This document shows positions 25,427 through 37,471 of a DNA stretch of 64,000 bases, one piece after another; positions within the stretch are counted from its first letter, which is position 1; each line of letters begins with the position of its first letter. A program made the translations under genes and the position numbers. The stretch covers positions 310,001-374,000 of the forward strand of contig OZ005704.1 in the NCBI GenBank assembly GCA_963930775.1. Direction: 5' to 3'. This DNA comes from Cliona cf. orientalis (Eukaryota > Porifera > Demospongiae > Clionaida > Clionaidae). The notes below the pieces were generated by a model. The model ran no database searches. It was not told the origin of the DNA and was given only the letters and a program-made list of their open reading frames with translations.

Positions 25427-25588
25427 GCAATTGGACACGCACTGAAGCCCAAGCATGCACTGGGGATATGGTGGGGACTGGTGGGGACTAGTTGGAATCG
25501 TCCCGCCAAATTTGGCGGGAAATTCGAAGCGTGCGTGCTCAAACTTGCACAGGCTGGGGTCACGACGTGGAAATTGGTTTGTTCTGAG
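25427..25588. promoter_or_regulatory. CDPF1/FANCD2 divergent promoter with palindromic E2F site
   Basis: At 25511-25522 the sequence reads TTTGGCGGGAAA, a full E2F consensus. The preceding ten bases (25501-25510) are TCCCGCCAAA, its inverted copy, so two E2F sites sit back to back in a 20-bp palindrome. It lies 66 bp before the FANCD2 ATG. In vertebrates FANC genes are S-phase genes under E2F control; the same is inferred here. Confidence 0.7.
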
Positions 25589-28500
25589 ATGAGCAAGAGA
25601 CGAAGTGGTAGGAGTCAAGGAATTCCAGCAGGTTCGTTAAATTTTGAGGGAAGGTCTGAGTAGCCACATGGTAGCTGGGGTTGATTTCTAATTAACGCCC
25701 ATTATCTCTCATAGCTAAGCGAGCTCGATCGCAATGGAGCCGAACCAGATTTGGAGAGATGGTGGAAGCAGCTGGATTCATTCTTGGAGGAAAAGACGAA
25801 AATCAAATCGGTATGTACCATGCTAATTGCAAATCACCAGATCTCAGTGAAATCTTTGATATCTCTGATCTCTGCAGGTGTAGAACCAGCAAAATTTCAA
25901 CAAAAGTTATCATATGCCTTCAGGAATCCATCAAACCTTGATACAGTATGTAATCCATTTAAATTTATGTGAGCGTCACATGTATATCTGTTGCCTCTTG
26001 TACATGTAGGTGGTGGGAGAGTTTGCTCGAGGTTTTTCGGAGTATATCAACGATCCTGTTAGATTTCGAATGAGTCTAACAGCCACCAAGATTCGTGAGG
26101 GAGCCAATGTCATGTACATCACAATGATATTTAATATCATCTTGGTGCTGCTTAAAGATCTGTTAATATAATTATTGCAGGAGTCGATTTGGAGGATTGG
26201 ACAGTTTGATTCATCTTCTTCTTGGAGTGACGGCCATTCAACCAAAGGTGGCTCGCATTCTGCTGGAGAAGCTTCCAGAATACATCGATGATGAGGGAAT
26301 GAAGTAAGACAACTATGTTTTATAAGATGTTGGCATCATCATGATATGCACCATGTATCATGAGTATCATGGAAGTGTATCATTTTATTCCATTCTCCAT
26401 TCCAGGAGACTTGGGGCTGGAGAATACCAACAGATGCCAAGACTGATACTGAACCAGTTCAGATGGCTAAATCAGATTGTTAATGGAAAGGTAGCACTAT
26501 TAATTTTGATAAGATTGTACATGTAGTTGAAATTATCTCTGGTTTTGTGTTTTGTTTTGTTTTTTTTGCTGACTTCAGGAGTTGTGTAGTAATCTCCTTC
26601 AGATAGTGGATGGTGCACCAGCCGACATTCAGCGTGAGATAGTCACAGCTCTGCCAGAGATTCTTGATGATCCTCAGCATGATGACGCAGCACAGCAGCT
26701 CAAGTAAGCAGTGTAAAAAAAAATTAAGGGGAAGAAGGATGAAAGTTTGTTGTATGGAAAGTGATTATATACATGTAGATAGGAAGGGAAAAAAAAAAAG
26801 ATGTGATCGCCCGATGTGGGGCTCGAACCCACGACCCTGGGATTAAGAGTCCCATGCTCTACCGACTGAGCTAACCGGGCTTGGATGACACATGGAGCAG
26901 GAAATCTATTTTTATACGTCACGTGTATGCGCGCGCATCCCCTGCAGGTCTCTGTTGCAGAACAAAGCCAACCTAACTTCCGCCATATTGGACGCCCTCT
27001 CCAATCTCAACGTCGCCAATACCACAGCTGAAGAGGTAAACTTATCTTTGCACGCTATATACATGTTTTAATCTTGCAATGATGCACGTGGAAGGTACTG
27101 GAAGTAGCCTTGGATAAAACCAGCTCAGCAGATATTTCTGACCTCCCCACGATAATCAAGTTCATTGTGCAGTACATCTCTCCAAGAAATGCTCAAGATG
27201 TATGTGTCGGCTCACTGGCTGCAGGAGCCATCTGACTAGCTAGATAGTTAATTTGAATTAATAATCATTAATATTGTAAGCAGGTGATCTCCGAGCTGCG
27301 GGAGAAGTTAGAGCTGGATTTTTCTCCGCTGCGGGTGAACCATGTCAGCTCAACTCCTCTGGAAACACAGAGCGCAGCGAGAAAGTGAGCATCAATAAAT
27401 TCAGTGTACATAAACAGCCTCAAGTATCATTGAATTTTCTGTTTTGTCATAGGCAATCTGCTGAAACTTCAGACCACTTTGTAGTGTTTGACACGATACG
27501 ATCTTCCATCTGCTTCCAGAAGCCAGTGGCTGATGGATGGACCAAGGTCACCTATAATATATTCACAATAAACTTCAATAATTATTATTAATTTTTTTGT
27601 ATCCTGCATAATATGTGTACTATAGGCCATTGAAGCTGTGACAGAGCCACAGGACCATAGTCCGTTAGATGTGTTTGTCCTGTTCATCCTCTACTCCCTC
27701 CCAGCTCGCAGAAAGAGCATCGAAACAATATTCTCCAGCAAGATTAAGTCTGGAAGCTTCTCTGAGGACATTATGGACCAAGTGTTTGGTGTCCATGCTG
27801 GAGTAAGCTCATGTCCGCTGTCTTTCCACTCATCATAAAATTAATGTTTCAAGATGTGTTCTTCTCTCTTCTCTCTTAGGCTCTTCGTGATTTCTTTCCG
27901 ACCATCCTTTCTCTGTGTGAGCATCTCCTCTGTTCCTCCTCTCCCTCTGTCTCCTCCTTTGCTGCATCTCTCTACCATCATCTCTTCACAACATTCGACG
28001 TCTTCTGCCAACAGGTTGTTCTATTTTACCTTTGGAAGGATTTGCCTTTAATAATTTTCTCTTCTCTCTCTTTGTCTCTTTCTCTCTCTTCCCCCTCCCT
28101 CCCTCTCTGTTTCTAGGAGGTGATTGGGGCACTGATAGCTCACATTGGGAACGGGATAAGGTCAGAGGTCGACCACGCCCTTGACATCATCCTTTCTCTT
28201 CTGGAGCACAACTTCAAATCTATGCACAGATTTAGTGTATTCATCAAGGTCAGTCACATGACAATCACATGACACCACCCTACTAGCACATGCACATGTA
28301 CATACATAATATTTTGGCATTTTTAGTCATAATATATTATGACAATACACTGATATCAAATTTTGCAGTCTGTACTGGACTTTGTTGAGCAGCTGACAGT
28401 GCCACAGATCCGTAAGCTCTACCACGCACTGAGCACGCTCAGTTTCCAGGCGGCGGAAGAGGCCACCTCCATGCAGGACGAGATGCATACCATCATCAGG

Positions 28501-31500
28501 AAACAGCTATCACACTCGGAGGCAAAGTAAGCGTGATTGTTTAACTCTTGAGAAAATTGTAATTTTCATTGACAGGCCCTCTGTAGAATTATAGGGAACT
28601 CTTATGAGGATTACGGTATAAAAATAATTCATCCTTGCAGAGTCAAATTCTATGGGAATAATTTACCATAATATCATGCAGTATAATATTATATTATATG
28701 AACCACTAGTCTATATGATGAGCACGGTTTTTTTAATTGCTCTCTCATGCAGATATCGTCACATGGGTGTGATCGGTGCCGTGATGGTGATTCGCCAGCT
28801 TGCCGAGAGCAGTGCAGCGTTTGACATGAACAGGACGGTGGCCTCACAGCAGAACTCCACCTCTATCGGCTTGACACCAGCGAGAAGGAGAAAGGTAGCA
28901 CAACTCTTGTTTTGTACTGACCTTCATTAAAATTGATGAAATTATCCTTCTATCTCTTACTCAGGCTGACTCAACGCTTGAAGATGTTCTCAAAAGCTGC
29001 GAATCATCTCCGGAGTGCACCATCATATTCTGCGATGAGATGTCTTCTGTTGCCAAGTCCCTGGATCACTCCTTCCTTGAAGACCTCAGTGAGAAAATCA
29101 CAACTCTATTTCAGGTGCATTATTAGTTTCAGTGTTACTATTTTTTTAATCTCATCCCAGTCCTTTTCGGCATGATTCATCAAAAATTACATTTGGTCCA
29201 TGCAAATGGTGCTAGTAGCACATTAAAAGTTGTACCGTAGATTGGGATATTTTCGCTGGTAAAATATTCGCTTGTAAATTTTTTATGCAGTCTAAATTTC
29301 GTCGCCAGACTTTAGTGACCAAAATAGGTATAGGTCGACGTACGTTACACAAAATATTTCGCATGTTTAACTTTCGTCGGAAAAGATCATCGATGAAATT
29401 TTTTTAATGGCGAAAATTTCGCGATCTACGGTATATAATATTTTAGTACTATTTTTTATGCTACCAGGATACGTATCTTGTTGAGATTAGTGACCCTTTA
29501 CCGAACCTTCCCGGACTTCCGCTGGAGTTCTCCCACGGCCTGGACAACACGGAGGAAGGCACCATTGCTCTCAACCTCTTCCCCATGGTGGCCGCCTCTC
29601 CAGAGAGACTCAGAGCTATGGCCGCACACTTCCACCTTCTCTGTGTCCTCACGATGACTCAGCACAACAACCTAGAGGAGGTGGATGCTCTACTAGGTAC
29701 GTATGTGTCTCATTCCAACATTTGGATCCAAGAATGGAATATTTTTTATTGTTTTTCATTAATTTTGTGCAGGGTGTCCTATTGTGATGTGCAAAGCCGA
29801 GAAGCTTAACAAAGATGTGTTTGAAGATATGCCTCTCTCTCGTCGCCAAGACATCTGTCTCTCTCTCTTTCACTGCCTCAACTGGTTCGGGGAACTGGTA
29901 AGAGTCAAATCCCCCCGGGCCCATTCCCAGATTTCCATGTTTGAAATGGGAATAGGACATGGTGACTACATGTACATATGATTACAGTGTCATCTCCTTG
30001 GTCAATCCAGGTGTGTGCATTTGCCCACGAAGCTGACCCAGACATGAAAGGGAAGATACTCATTCGTCTGACTAACGTCACAGAGATGCAGAACCAATTT
30101 GAGATTTGCATGAATGGTAATACACTTCATGTTATATACATGGACTGTAGTCTAATGGAAGGTGTGTTTGTTGGTTTCAGCCACCCCTGGGTTCTGGCCC
30201 CCGAGTGTCGTCGCTGCTCCAGAGGAAACACTCCACAGCAAGGTCAAGAAAGGAAAAGGGTGAGATATGAATAAATTTTATGATATGGTTGAGGGGAAAG
30301 AGATAGTCAAATATACTTGATTTTATCCCTTCAATCAGGGGTAAAGGTGACGTCACTCTGGCCTCCATCACAGCTGCTGCTACACAGATTGACAAGGTTG
30401 GTGATGTAAAAAAAAAACTACTCACATAAAATTATGTATACCTTTTGAATTGTGTCATGAAAACATTTTTGTACGAGTGAAATTTTCTTGATAAATTCCG
30501 TTTCTCCCTCTCTCCCTTCCTCCATTCCTCTCTTGTCAGGACACCACCTCCGTTGATAAGGCCGCCTCTTCCTCCAATGCCCCAGCTGTCCCCATAGACA
30601 AACTGACTCCGTTCTTCAGAGAGCTAGACCTGCGTGTGTTCGCGGTGCTGCACTATGGTGTCCTCTCTCGCACCATCCTCGACTCGGAGCAGATGACCAA
30701 GGAGAGGGACGAGCTGAGACTAAGGCCGCCACAGCTGGCCTTTCTACTGCAAGACCTCTCCTCCAAGCTAAGCTCCACCTTCTCTCTATTTGCAGGAAAG
30801 GTGGGTGTGGCTTTGCAATTTTATGATTGTATAAGGTGCTGGATTTGTCACGAAAGTAGTTGATGAAAATCCTCATATTATTCATATTGGTCATATGACT
30901 GTCATGTGATCGTCATGTGACCATGCAGGGAAGAAGAAAGAGCAAAGACGCCACTGACTTATTCACTGTTGCCGAGTTAATATCGACCATGACCTATCTC
31001 ATACCTCCACTCTGCAAGAACCTTGAGGACATTGTAGAGTACTTTCAGGTAAAGAGAAAAACATTAAAAGTTTTATCGAATTATATCATATTCACGTACA
31101 TTTTTATAAATTATGCACTTGCAGTCCCAGATAGCAGACAATGATGGTATCTTGGACGCCGACAGCAGTGACCCAGACTACCCTCACCATGTCTTCTGTC
31201 TCCACCTTCTCCTCAAGTGCCTGGCCACGTTCTTTGGCTGGTCGTCTCTCTCCGATCATCTCTACGCTGACTCTCTGAGGCAGTCCCTCACCAGCGTGGC
31301 TGCCAGGCTACCCTCCTCCTCCTCCTCCTCACAGCTGGGAAACACCTCACTACCTCAACTAGCAAAGTGAGCACTAATTCACAAAAATTTTGTTGTTAAA
31401 AATTTTCTTTTGCGCGAAGTGATTTTATGCGAAAATAGTTTACCAGTACTAACTTATACAGCGAATATATGGCACACGCTTGAAGTTGATGAAAATATTG

Positions 31501-33648
31501 TCACATGAATATTTCTAACACAAAAATTCTGCAAACAAAATTAACGTGAATTACGGTATTTAGAGAGCTACTATAATTATAGGGAGCATAGCGTTTTCTC
31601 TCCCATCCCTGAGGTTACTGCTGTACAGCTGTTGTGTGCTATCCTTACATTGAGCTGCATATCGGATATTGAAGAAAATTACTAAAAATTCTCATAAACA
31701 TTTCCTACCCCTAAAGCTACTGCTGTATGTGATATTGTTTCATGCTATCCTTGATATTATCATAGCAAATCACTGAACTATTGTACATTGAAATTTTCAG
31801 GAAGAGTTGCGAGTATTTCCAGCGATTTGGTGAGTTTCTCCCGACGCTGACCTGCGCCCACTCCTTGGCCAAGCTCCTGGTGGCCGTCTGCAAGACCTGC
31901 AAGGCCGACCACCATCACCACTCTGTCTCCGCTGGCCTCGGTGACCTCCTCAAGCGGCCGTGGCGTACAGCCGAGAGCACCAAGCTGAGGAGCGAAGCGC
32001 TGGAGTACCTGCTGAAGTACTACTTTGAGTGGGCCAGCGATCCGCTGGCTGTGATCGAGAGCTTGGTCGGAGACGCAGTGGTGGAGCTGATGGGGGACGA
32101 AGCCAGAGATACCTCACAGAAGTACCCCACGCTCACAGAGTGAGTCAGTGTGGCTGTCTGTAATCGCCTAGCAACCAAAGTTTTTATATCAGCTACTGGA
32201 TGAGTGTAGATGACAAAAGGGTAGCCATGGCAACAGGGTAGCCTGATGATGAAGGGGAGGAGGTCATACTTATATTCATACTGCTCACTTAGTCCCATTC
32301 CCAGTATTCCAATATTCCATGCTGAATTTATTACAAAATTAATGTGTATACTTTCTTTAGAGCCACTCTGTCAACCTACTATCGGAGTATGATGTCATCT
32401 GTCGTCCACGAGCTCAAGGCCATTCCGGCTCCCAAGAGGGGAAATCCCCCAACTGATGAGCAGCTGGATGATAGACTGCAGCACCTTGCCATTTCAACCA
32501 AAGTCCTCTTCCTTCTCATTAATCTGGTCAAGGTTAGCAAAACCTCAGCAATTTGAAATTTTTCTAAAAAAAATTTGCATAACTTTTTTTTTTATTACAC
32601 AGTCATTTGATAGACGTCCAATGCTTAATGCTGCACTGAAAGTGAGTTTGTTAATTTTTATAGAGGTACAATATATTTTTTTTACTGGTGGTAAACTTTC
32701 TCTTTTGCAGTATGGTAAGGCATACATGGAAGCATTTCTCAAGTCAGGGATGCCAGTGCTGGACCTACTGCTCAGGCCTAGGAAGGTATAATATTATGCT
32801 CTTGATACAGCTAAATAATAGAATGGGCTAACCTAAATTTATGTGAGGAATTATCTAAAAAGCTTTAAAAAATGGACTAAAAAGCATACATTGTACTCTA
32901 CAAAATTGCCGAAATTTTCAAAATTTGTGAATGTTGAAGAAACAGTATCTGTATGTTCGCAGGAAGATGTTGCGTCAGTGATCAAGACACTTCAGACCAG
33001 CACTCGATGTCTTCAGCACTTCTGTGCGCACTCCAAGGCAGTCAAGGACACCAACCTGGTCAACCACGTACCCCAGCTCAAGAAGACCCTAGAGACGCTG
33101 CTCTTCAAGGTCAAGGTACACAGAGCTCGCTGATATAAAGTAGTCTAAGTTACGTAGCTTTTCGATATTATAAGAAAAAGTGAAGGAGCCCAAGATGAGA
33201 CTGAGATTTCATGATAAATCTATTTGTCTCTCTGTGTAGGAAATTCTCGACCATAACCAGTGCAGTGAGGCTTACTGGATTGGAAATCTCAAGAACAGAG
33301 ACATTCAGGTATGTAATATTAATCTCATAGTGCATGGAGTCTGGGAATGGGCCCTAGCTAGGACAAGACTAATAATATACCATTTTATTCAGGGACACGA
33401 GATTCTGTCTCAGATATCTGAGCGGAGTGATGGAGAGGAGGAGGAGGGAGAGGGAGAGAGTGAGGGAGAAGAGGGAGCCATGGAGGAAGAGATGGAGCTG
33501 GAGGACAATCGAAGCATCACCAACAGCACTAGCACTGACAGGAAATCAAGAGGTTTGTCCTGACATTATAATATCGTCACAAAAATATTATATAAATACT
33601 ATTTATGTTTTAGATGAGGATATTGATACTGACTCTACCACCTCATAG
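25589..33648 (+). CDS. FANCD2: Fanconi anaemia group D2 protein
   Basis: Thirty-three exons join in frame to 1,395 residues (human about 1,451). First exon 25589-25631 (MSKRRSGRS, like human MVSKRR); last 33614-33648. Exons average about 127 bp, many introns under 100 bp. Signatures along the length: EFARGFSEYIND, LPTIIKFIVQYISP, VISELREKLELDFSPL, EVIGALIAHIGNGI, QIRKLYHALSTLSFQ, NLEEVDALLGCPIV, FFRELDLRVFAVLHYG, HVPQLKKTLETLLFKVK and YWIGNLKNRDIQ. The monoubiquitination lysine (human K561) is in FIK-SVLDF: Lys492, codon 28246-28248, the final codon of exon 14. FANCD2 pairs with FANCI and clamps DNA in interstrand crosslink repair. The C-terminus is acidic and Ser-rich. Introns hold a tRNA gene and a MITE-like element. 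Confidence 0.97.
26808..26880 (-). tRNA. tRNA-Lys (anticodon CTT)
   Basis: The minus strand folds into a full 73-base cloverleaf: acceptor GCCCGGT pairs with ATCGGGC, the A box is TAGCTCAGTCGG, the anticodon loop CTCTTAA lies between TGGGA and TCCCA, and the B box is GGTTCGAGCCC. There is no intron. A T-run 9-20 bases downstream on the minus strand would terminate Pol III. It lies antisense in FANCD2 intron 7. Confidence 0.97.
29233..29433. mobile_element. MITE-like element, family A (copy 2)
   Basis: Begins TACCGTAGATTGGGATATT and ends GCGATCTACGGTA, a terminal inverted repeat. Inner sequence (AAATATT, AAATTTCGTCG) parallels the copy at 14512-14705. It lies in FANCD2 intron 17. Confidence 0.7.
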
Positions 33649-33898
33649 AGACATAATACACGTACACTAAAAACTTTTTTTTTCTCACTCAACAATTACT
33701 ATTCACATTATATCATTATAGCAAGAAATTGCTGCTTTAACGACTATATCCCCCAACTTCACCACTTATACACCTCAGTATTATCATGACGTTGTTAAAA
33801 CTTAATGATTGTTGATTGCATAATATTATTATGAAATACACACAGTTGCACCATAGTTATGTGATATTGTAGGCAGCTAGTGGGGCTAGCCATTAGTT
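33649..33898. other. Convergent spacer between FANCD2 and mL49
   Basis: 250 bp of AT-rich sequence holding both 3' ends. No gene seen. Confidence 0.5.
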
Positions 33899-34632
33899 TT
33901 AGAATCCCATGTCCTTTAACCATTTGACTATCCTTCCCTTGTGGTTACCATGGAACGTGATTGTCCCTGTTAGTTCATCAACTCTACTGCGAAGATTGGT
34001 TTCACTCAAGTAACTTCTCAGCATCTTTTCCATCACCTGCAGCATCATCATGCATTATTTTGAGCTACTGAAAAATTTGCATCAATTTACTTGCACATTT
34101 CCTTCGATCTTCCTCACTAATGTCAGCACTTGATTCCTCCCGCTCCTGTAGTCCGTGTACACTGGGAGATTTCTATTCTTGCTTCTCAGTACTCGGAATG
34201 GGAGAGTGGGTGTGGCTCCAGGAGGCATAGCCACACCTACAGTATAATATGACATTATTTATGTATGCCTGATGGTCAATTACATTTTGTGAGTTTAGAG
34301 TCTACCTGTGGGAGGGCTCCATCCTGATGCAGTTGATGTTCCAGGAGCTGAAGTACTGGAAAGCTTGTGATTTCTAATAGATGCCCCCCATCTGAAATTC
34401 TGTCAAAATCGTGATATCGAAATAATATTATATTTATAGCAGCAACACTATGACTAAGAATCTTACCTCCAGATGTCTGCAAATTGCCACACGCAGCATA
34501 CTGGCCTCCACGTTGGCAGTATTGGAATGGGAATGTGAAATCGATCAGCTGATAAAAGTAACGCGCACGCGCGGAACGATTCCAAATAATGCGCAACATA
34601 GCCAACAGACTTGCGAAATAGAAAGATGTCAT
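33899..34632 (-). CDS. MRPL49: Mitochondrial large ribosomal subunit protein mL49
   Basis: Exons 34632-34467, 34347-34306, 34236-34091, 34036-33899 give 163 residues (human 166). The C-terminal half is diagnostic: SGWSPPT, LPFRVLRSKNRNLPVYTDY, LTLVRKIEGNVQ, VDELTGTITFHG and a terminal GF. The N-terminus is Arg/Phe-rich without acidic residues and fits a mitochondrial presequence. The exon 2 acceptor is not certain: an AG at 34392-34393 would change the frame of the leader, so I chose the AG giving SGAPGTSTASGW in frame with exon 1. Start may be 34632 or an internal ATG at 34599. With the outer start, its first codons overlap the pinin start codon on the other strand. Confidence 0.85.
34562..34573. 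promoter_or_regulatory. NRF1 consensus site in the mL49/pinin head-to-head region
   Basis: CGCGCACGCGCG matches the NRF1 consensus YGCGCAYGCGCR exactly. It lies inside exon 1 of mL49 (possibly its coding leader) and 53 bp upstream of the pinin ATG. NRF1 is known to drive mitochondrial ribosomal protein genes in animals. Confidence 0.6.
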
Positions 34633-36674
34633 CAGGTGCAATCCAGATTCTGCAAAAGTCGCTGGAAGCGGCCAGAAAGGACCTCAGTACGACCAACGAC
34701 GCCATTAAGCGACTCACTGGAAGAGATCCATCCATAAAACCGTAAGCTAGAGCCGAACTTCGCGCCGTTTCCCGAAGCTTTCTGTCATACTTAGTATGGT
34801 CACACCTCTCTTTCTCACTCTAAATTTTGCAGTGTACCTAGGTCCTCTGATCAAGAGCGTCGCACCAGTGGCTCTAGCTCTGCGCGCGGGTCGGAGCGAA
34901 GGATCACGGCGCCGATAAGAGTGGAGCGTCGTTTCAGTGGGCATGGCCGCGAGTCTGAGCGAAGGGTGACTGGACCATCGTCTGCAGAGAGAAAAGATGA
35001 CGGCGGAAGAATGAGGGCTTGGTGAGTGTTTAGAAATACTGAAACTTGCCTATTTTTTTGCAAACAATTTGGATCAAGTGGCAAGAATGGTGCCGTGAAA
35101 ATTTTCAACCATAGAAGATACCGGTGACCTACACGCGAAAATTTGGGTGCCGTTTATGCCACTTGACCCAACAATTTGTGGCGCCAAGTGTAGCACAGCA
35201 TCACAGCATAGATTATTATGATCACAGTGTAGTGCTGCACAGAACTATGTATGTGATACTTTTTAAAACCTTTTCATGCAGGAGTGGTGGTGACTCAGGG
35301 ACTCCCTCAGCCAAAAGGAGAGATCCTATCGGGAGCCGATCAAGGTGGGTGTGCTTTAGTTGGAATTTATTGACATATACATGTCCACACTTTGAGATCC
35401 CATCATTTTACTTGTTTATTTAGACTGGCCGGGAGGCTTGGACCACCTGTAGGTGGAGAGGAAGAGGACGAAGGAGCTGGACCAAGAAGAAGAGAGACGC
35501 GGGAGAGAGGACCGAGACCAAGGTGAATTGTTAGCGGTGCAAGGCAAAGGAGCCAGTTGTTATTATCTTTAATATATTGATGATATTTCAGAGGTGGATT
35601 GGAGCCTGGGTGGAGGGAGAGGGAGAGAGAGGGCAAGCATGGAAACAGCGACGGAGAGGACAATGACGAGAGAGACTCTTTGAAGGTGAGAAAACAAACA
35701 AAAACATTGATCACTAAAATTATTCAATCACTGTGATGTTTGTTTTTATGAATCCTGTCGCTTTACAGCCTTCTCTCCAGTCCTCTGTTGTTGCTACTAA
35801 GGCGCCGCCGCGACCCAACGCTGACCCCAATGAAGATGAAGGAAGCAAGAAAAGGTCAGTCAAATATAATATTATAGTATTATATTACGTGTTTTAAGGT
35901 TGCGCTTCTTTGTACTAGGAATCGTCGAATGTTTGGATTTTTGATGGGTACTCTGCAAAAGTTTAAAGAAAACGAAGATGAAGCGAAGAAATCGGACAAG
36001 GTACACCATTTAAAAAAATTACCAAGATGGGGGTTGACTATGCGTGCAATTATGTATCTTGTTCAGGAGCGTCGGAGAGCAGAGATTGAGGAGAAGCTGG
36101 AGCAGAAGCGTGAGTTAGAGAAGGAGGCGTCCATGCAGGCAAGGAAGGACCTCTTCCAGGAACTCAAGAGCAAAAAGAGCAAGATAGCGCGACTCGCCGT
36201 TCAGATGTCTACTATTCGCGCGGTACTTCTCTCTCTTTTCCTACTGCCATCATTATATTTTGTGTTTATTTTGTTTTCTTTCAGTATGAGGAATGGAATG
36301 CTCATGACAAACTACTACTGGGCTACATCAAGACCAAGGCCACGCCTCCTATCTTCTATTTGCCAGCTGAGCACACACCAAAGACTGAAGCTCTTCTTAA
36401 GGAGACCCGATCGGCCATCGAAGGTAAATAAATACATCTTATATTTACTGCGTGCATTATTGTATAATAATAATATTATTATATTTTTATAGGAAAAATA
36501 AACGAGAGACAGAAAGAGGTTGACTCATTTTTATCCGAAGACAAAGACACAAAAATGGAGGACTCATTGCAAGAAGAAGTAGAGGGAGGAGAAGGGGATA
36601 TGGAGATGGAGGAAACGGGGCGGGATAAGGGGGAGGGGTCTGGTAGTCGGGATGGCTCCGATAAGGAGCAGTAG
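34626..36674 (+). CDS. PNN: Pinin, splicing-associated nuclear protein
   Basis: Ten exons give 401 residues: 34626-34741, 34833-35021, 35282-35344, 35424-35522, 35592-35685, 35769-35854, 35919-36000, 36067-36222, 36285-36423, 36493-36674. The N-terminal coiled coil ends in the family signature IKRLTGRDP. The central block carries QSSVVATK and MFGFLMGTLQKFKENE, followed by a Glu/Arg/Lys-rich helix and YEEWNAHDKLLLGYIKTKA with PIFYLPA; all match the pinin/SDK/memA domain. An Arg-rich low-complexity segment replaces the vertebrate equivalent, and the vertebrate RS-rich tail is missing, making it shorter (human 717). Role: exon-junction-complex periphery and alternative splicing. The 3' end faces the FAM177-like gene 224 bp away. 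Confidence 0.94.
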
Positions 36675-36898
36675 GTACATGTACATAGCTGTGGTAATTA
36701 TGGGGGGCTGCCTCTTTTTTTCCTTTTCTTTTTGTCCGTGTTCTCCCCATAGCCTCTTGATACAAAAGTGTGCAAGTACTATTATAAAAATTTATTATCA
36801 CGATGTCATTGATTTTTACTTAAAACATAATTATTATGGATGCTGTGATTGGATGTGATCAGTAGGGGCTGATATAATTATAAAGAGATATCTAGTTA

Positions 36899-37349
36899 TT
36901 AATTATTAGTTCTATTATCTGTCTCAGAGTTTGCGTCCTCCATTTGTGCCATGGCCTTGAGCACCTCTTCTTGCTGCTTCTTGAGAGCCCTTTCCTCTGC
37001 CTCTCTCTCTTCCTTGGCCTCTCGCTCCATGTCTTCATGGATGTCGATGGCATACTGCCAATCTGGGCTGGTGATGCCAAGATACCATGCTAGCTTCTCT
37101 CCAACATATACAATAGCTATGACAGTTTAATAATAAAGTAGTAGAAAAAGAGTGAGAAGAGCCTCAAAACGTACAATGAGTTGGAATGGAGTTCTAGTCT
37201 TCACCTTTATGTGTCTTTCTTCCCGCCTTTTTGACGACGTACCAGCTGTAGCCCAGCCAGGTCTCTGGTACTGGCTCCTCTATCTCTTCTTCATCTTCGT
37301 TGAGGTCAAAGTCGCTCCCAGAGCTGCTCGAATCCTCTTCCTCTGCCAT
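36899..37349 (-). CDS. FAM177 family protein
   Basis: Two exons, 37349-37205 and 37116-36899, give 120 residues. An acidic N-terminus (MAEEEDSSSSGSDFDLNEDE) is followed by an aromatic block (WLGYSWYVVKKAGRKT), the family core GEKLAWYLGITSPDWQYAID and a charged coiled-coil tail. The order of acidic stretch, Trp-rich segment and GEKLA-x-LGI-x-xP-x-YQYAI core is that of FAM177A/B. Function unknown in the family. It starts 122 bp from TAF6L, divergently. Confidence 0.8.
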
Positions 37350-37369
37350 CTTGGTTTGTTTATGGGCGT

Positions 37370-37458
37370 GCTTTATTTAGAAGATGGACCTGTAACCTCC
37401 AGGAATGGGAATAAAAATGTCGGAAATTTTCCGTTCCGAGATGATTTCTAAATAAAGC
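37370..37458. mobile_element. Foldback (MITE-like) element filling the FAM177/TAF6L promoter
   Basis: GCTTTATTTAGAA at 37370-37382 and its exact complement TTCTAAATAAAGC at 37446-37458 bound an 89-bp block. Inside are a palindrome CGGAAATTTTCCG (37421-37433) and an AGGAATGGGAA motif seen near other inverted repeats in this window. The block occupies most of the 122-bp space between the two start codons. Confidence 0.6.
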
Positions 37459-37471
37459 GCATCAATTCTCG

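Noticed and set aside
34463..34735. 90-codon minus-strand ORF that could serve as an mL49 leader overlapping the whole pinin exon 1
   Set aside because: It would join in frame to the first AG of exon 2 but needs coding overlap with all of pinin exon 1. The model with a shorter leader and the later acceptor gives a typical presequence and the expected length, so I prefer it, though RNA should decide.
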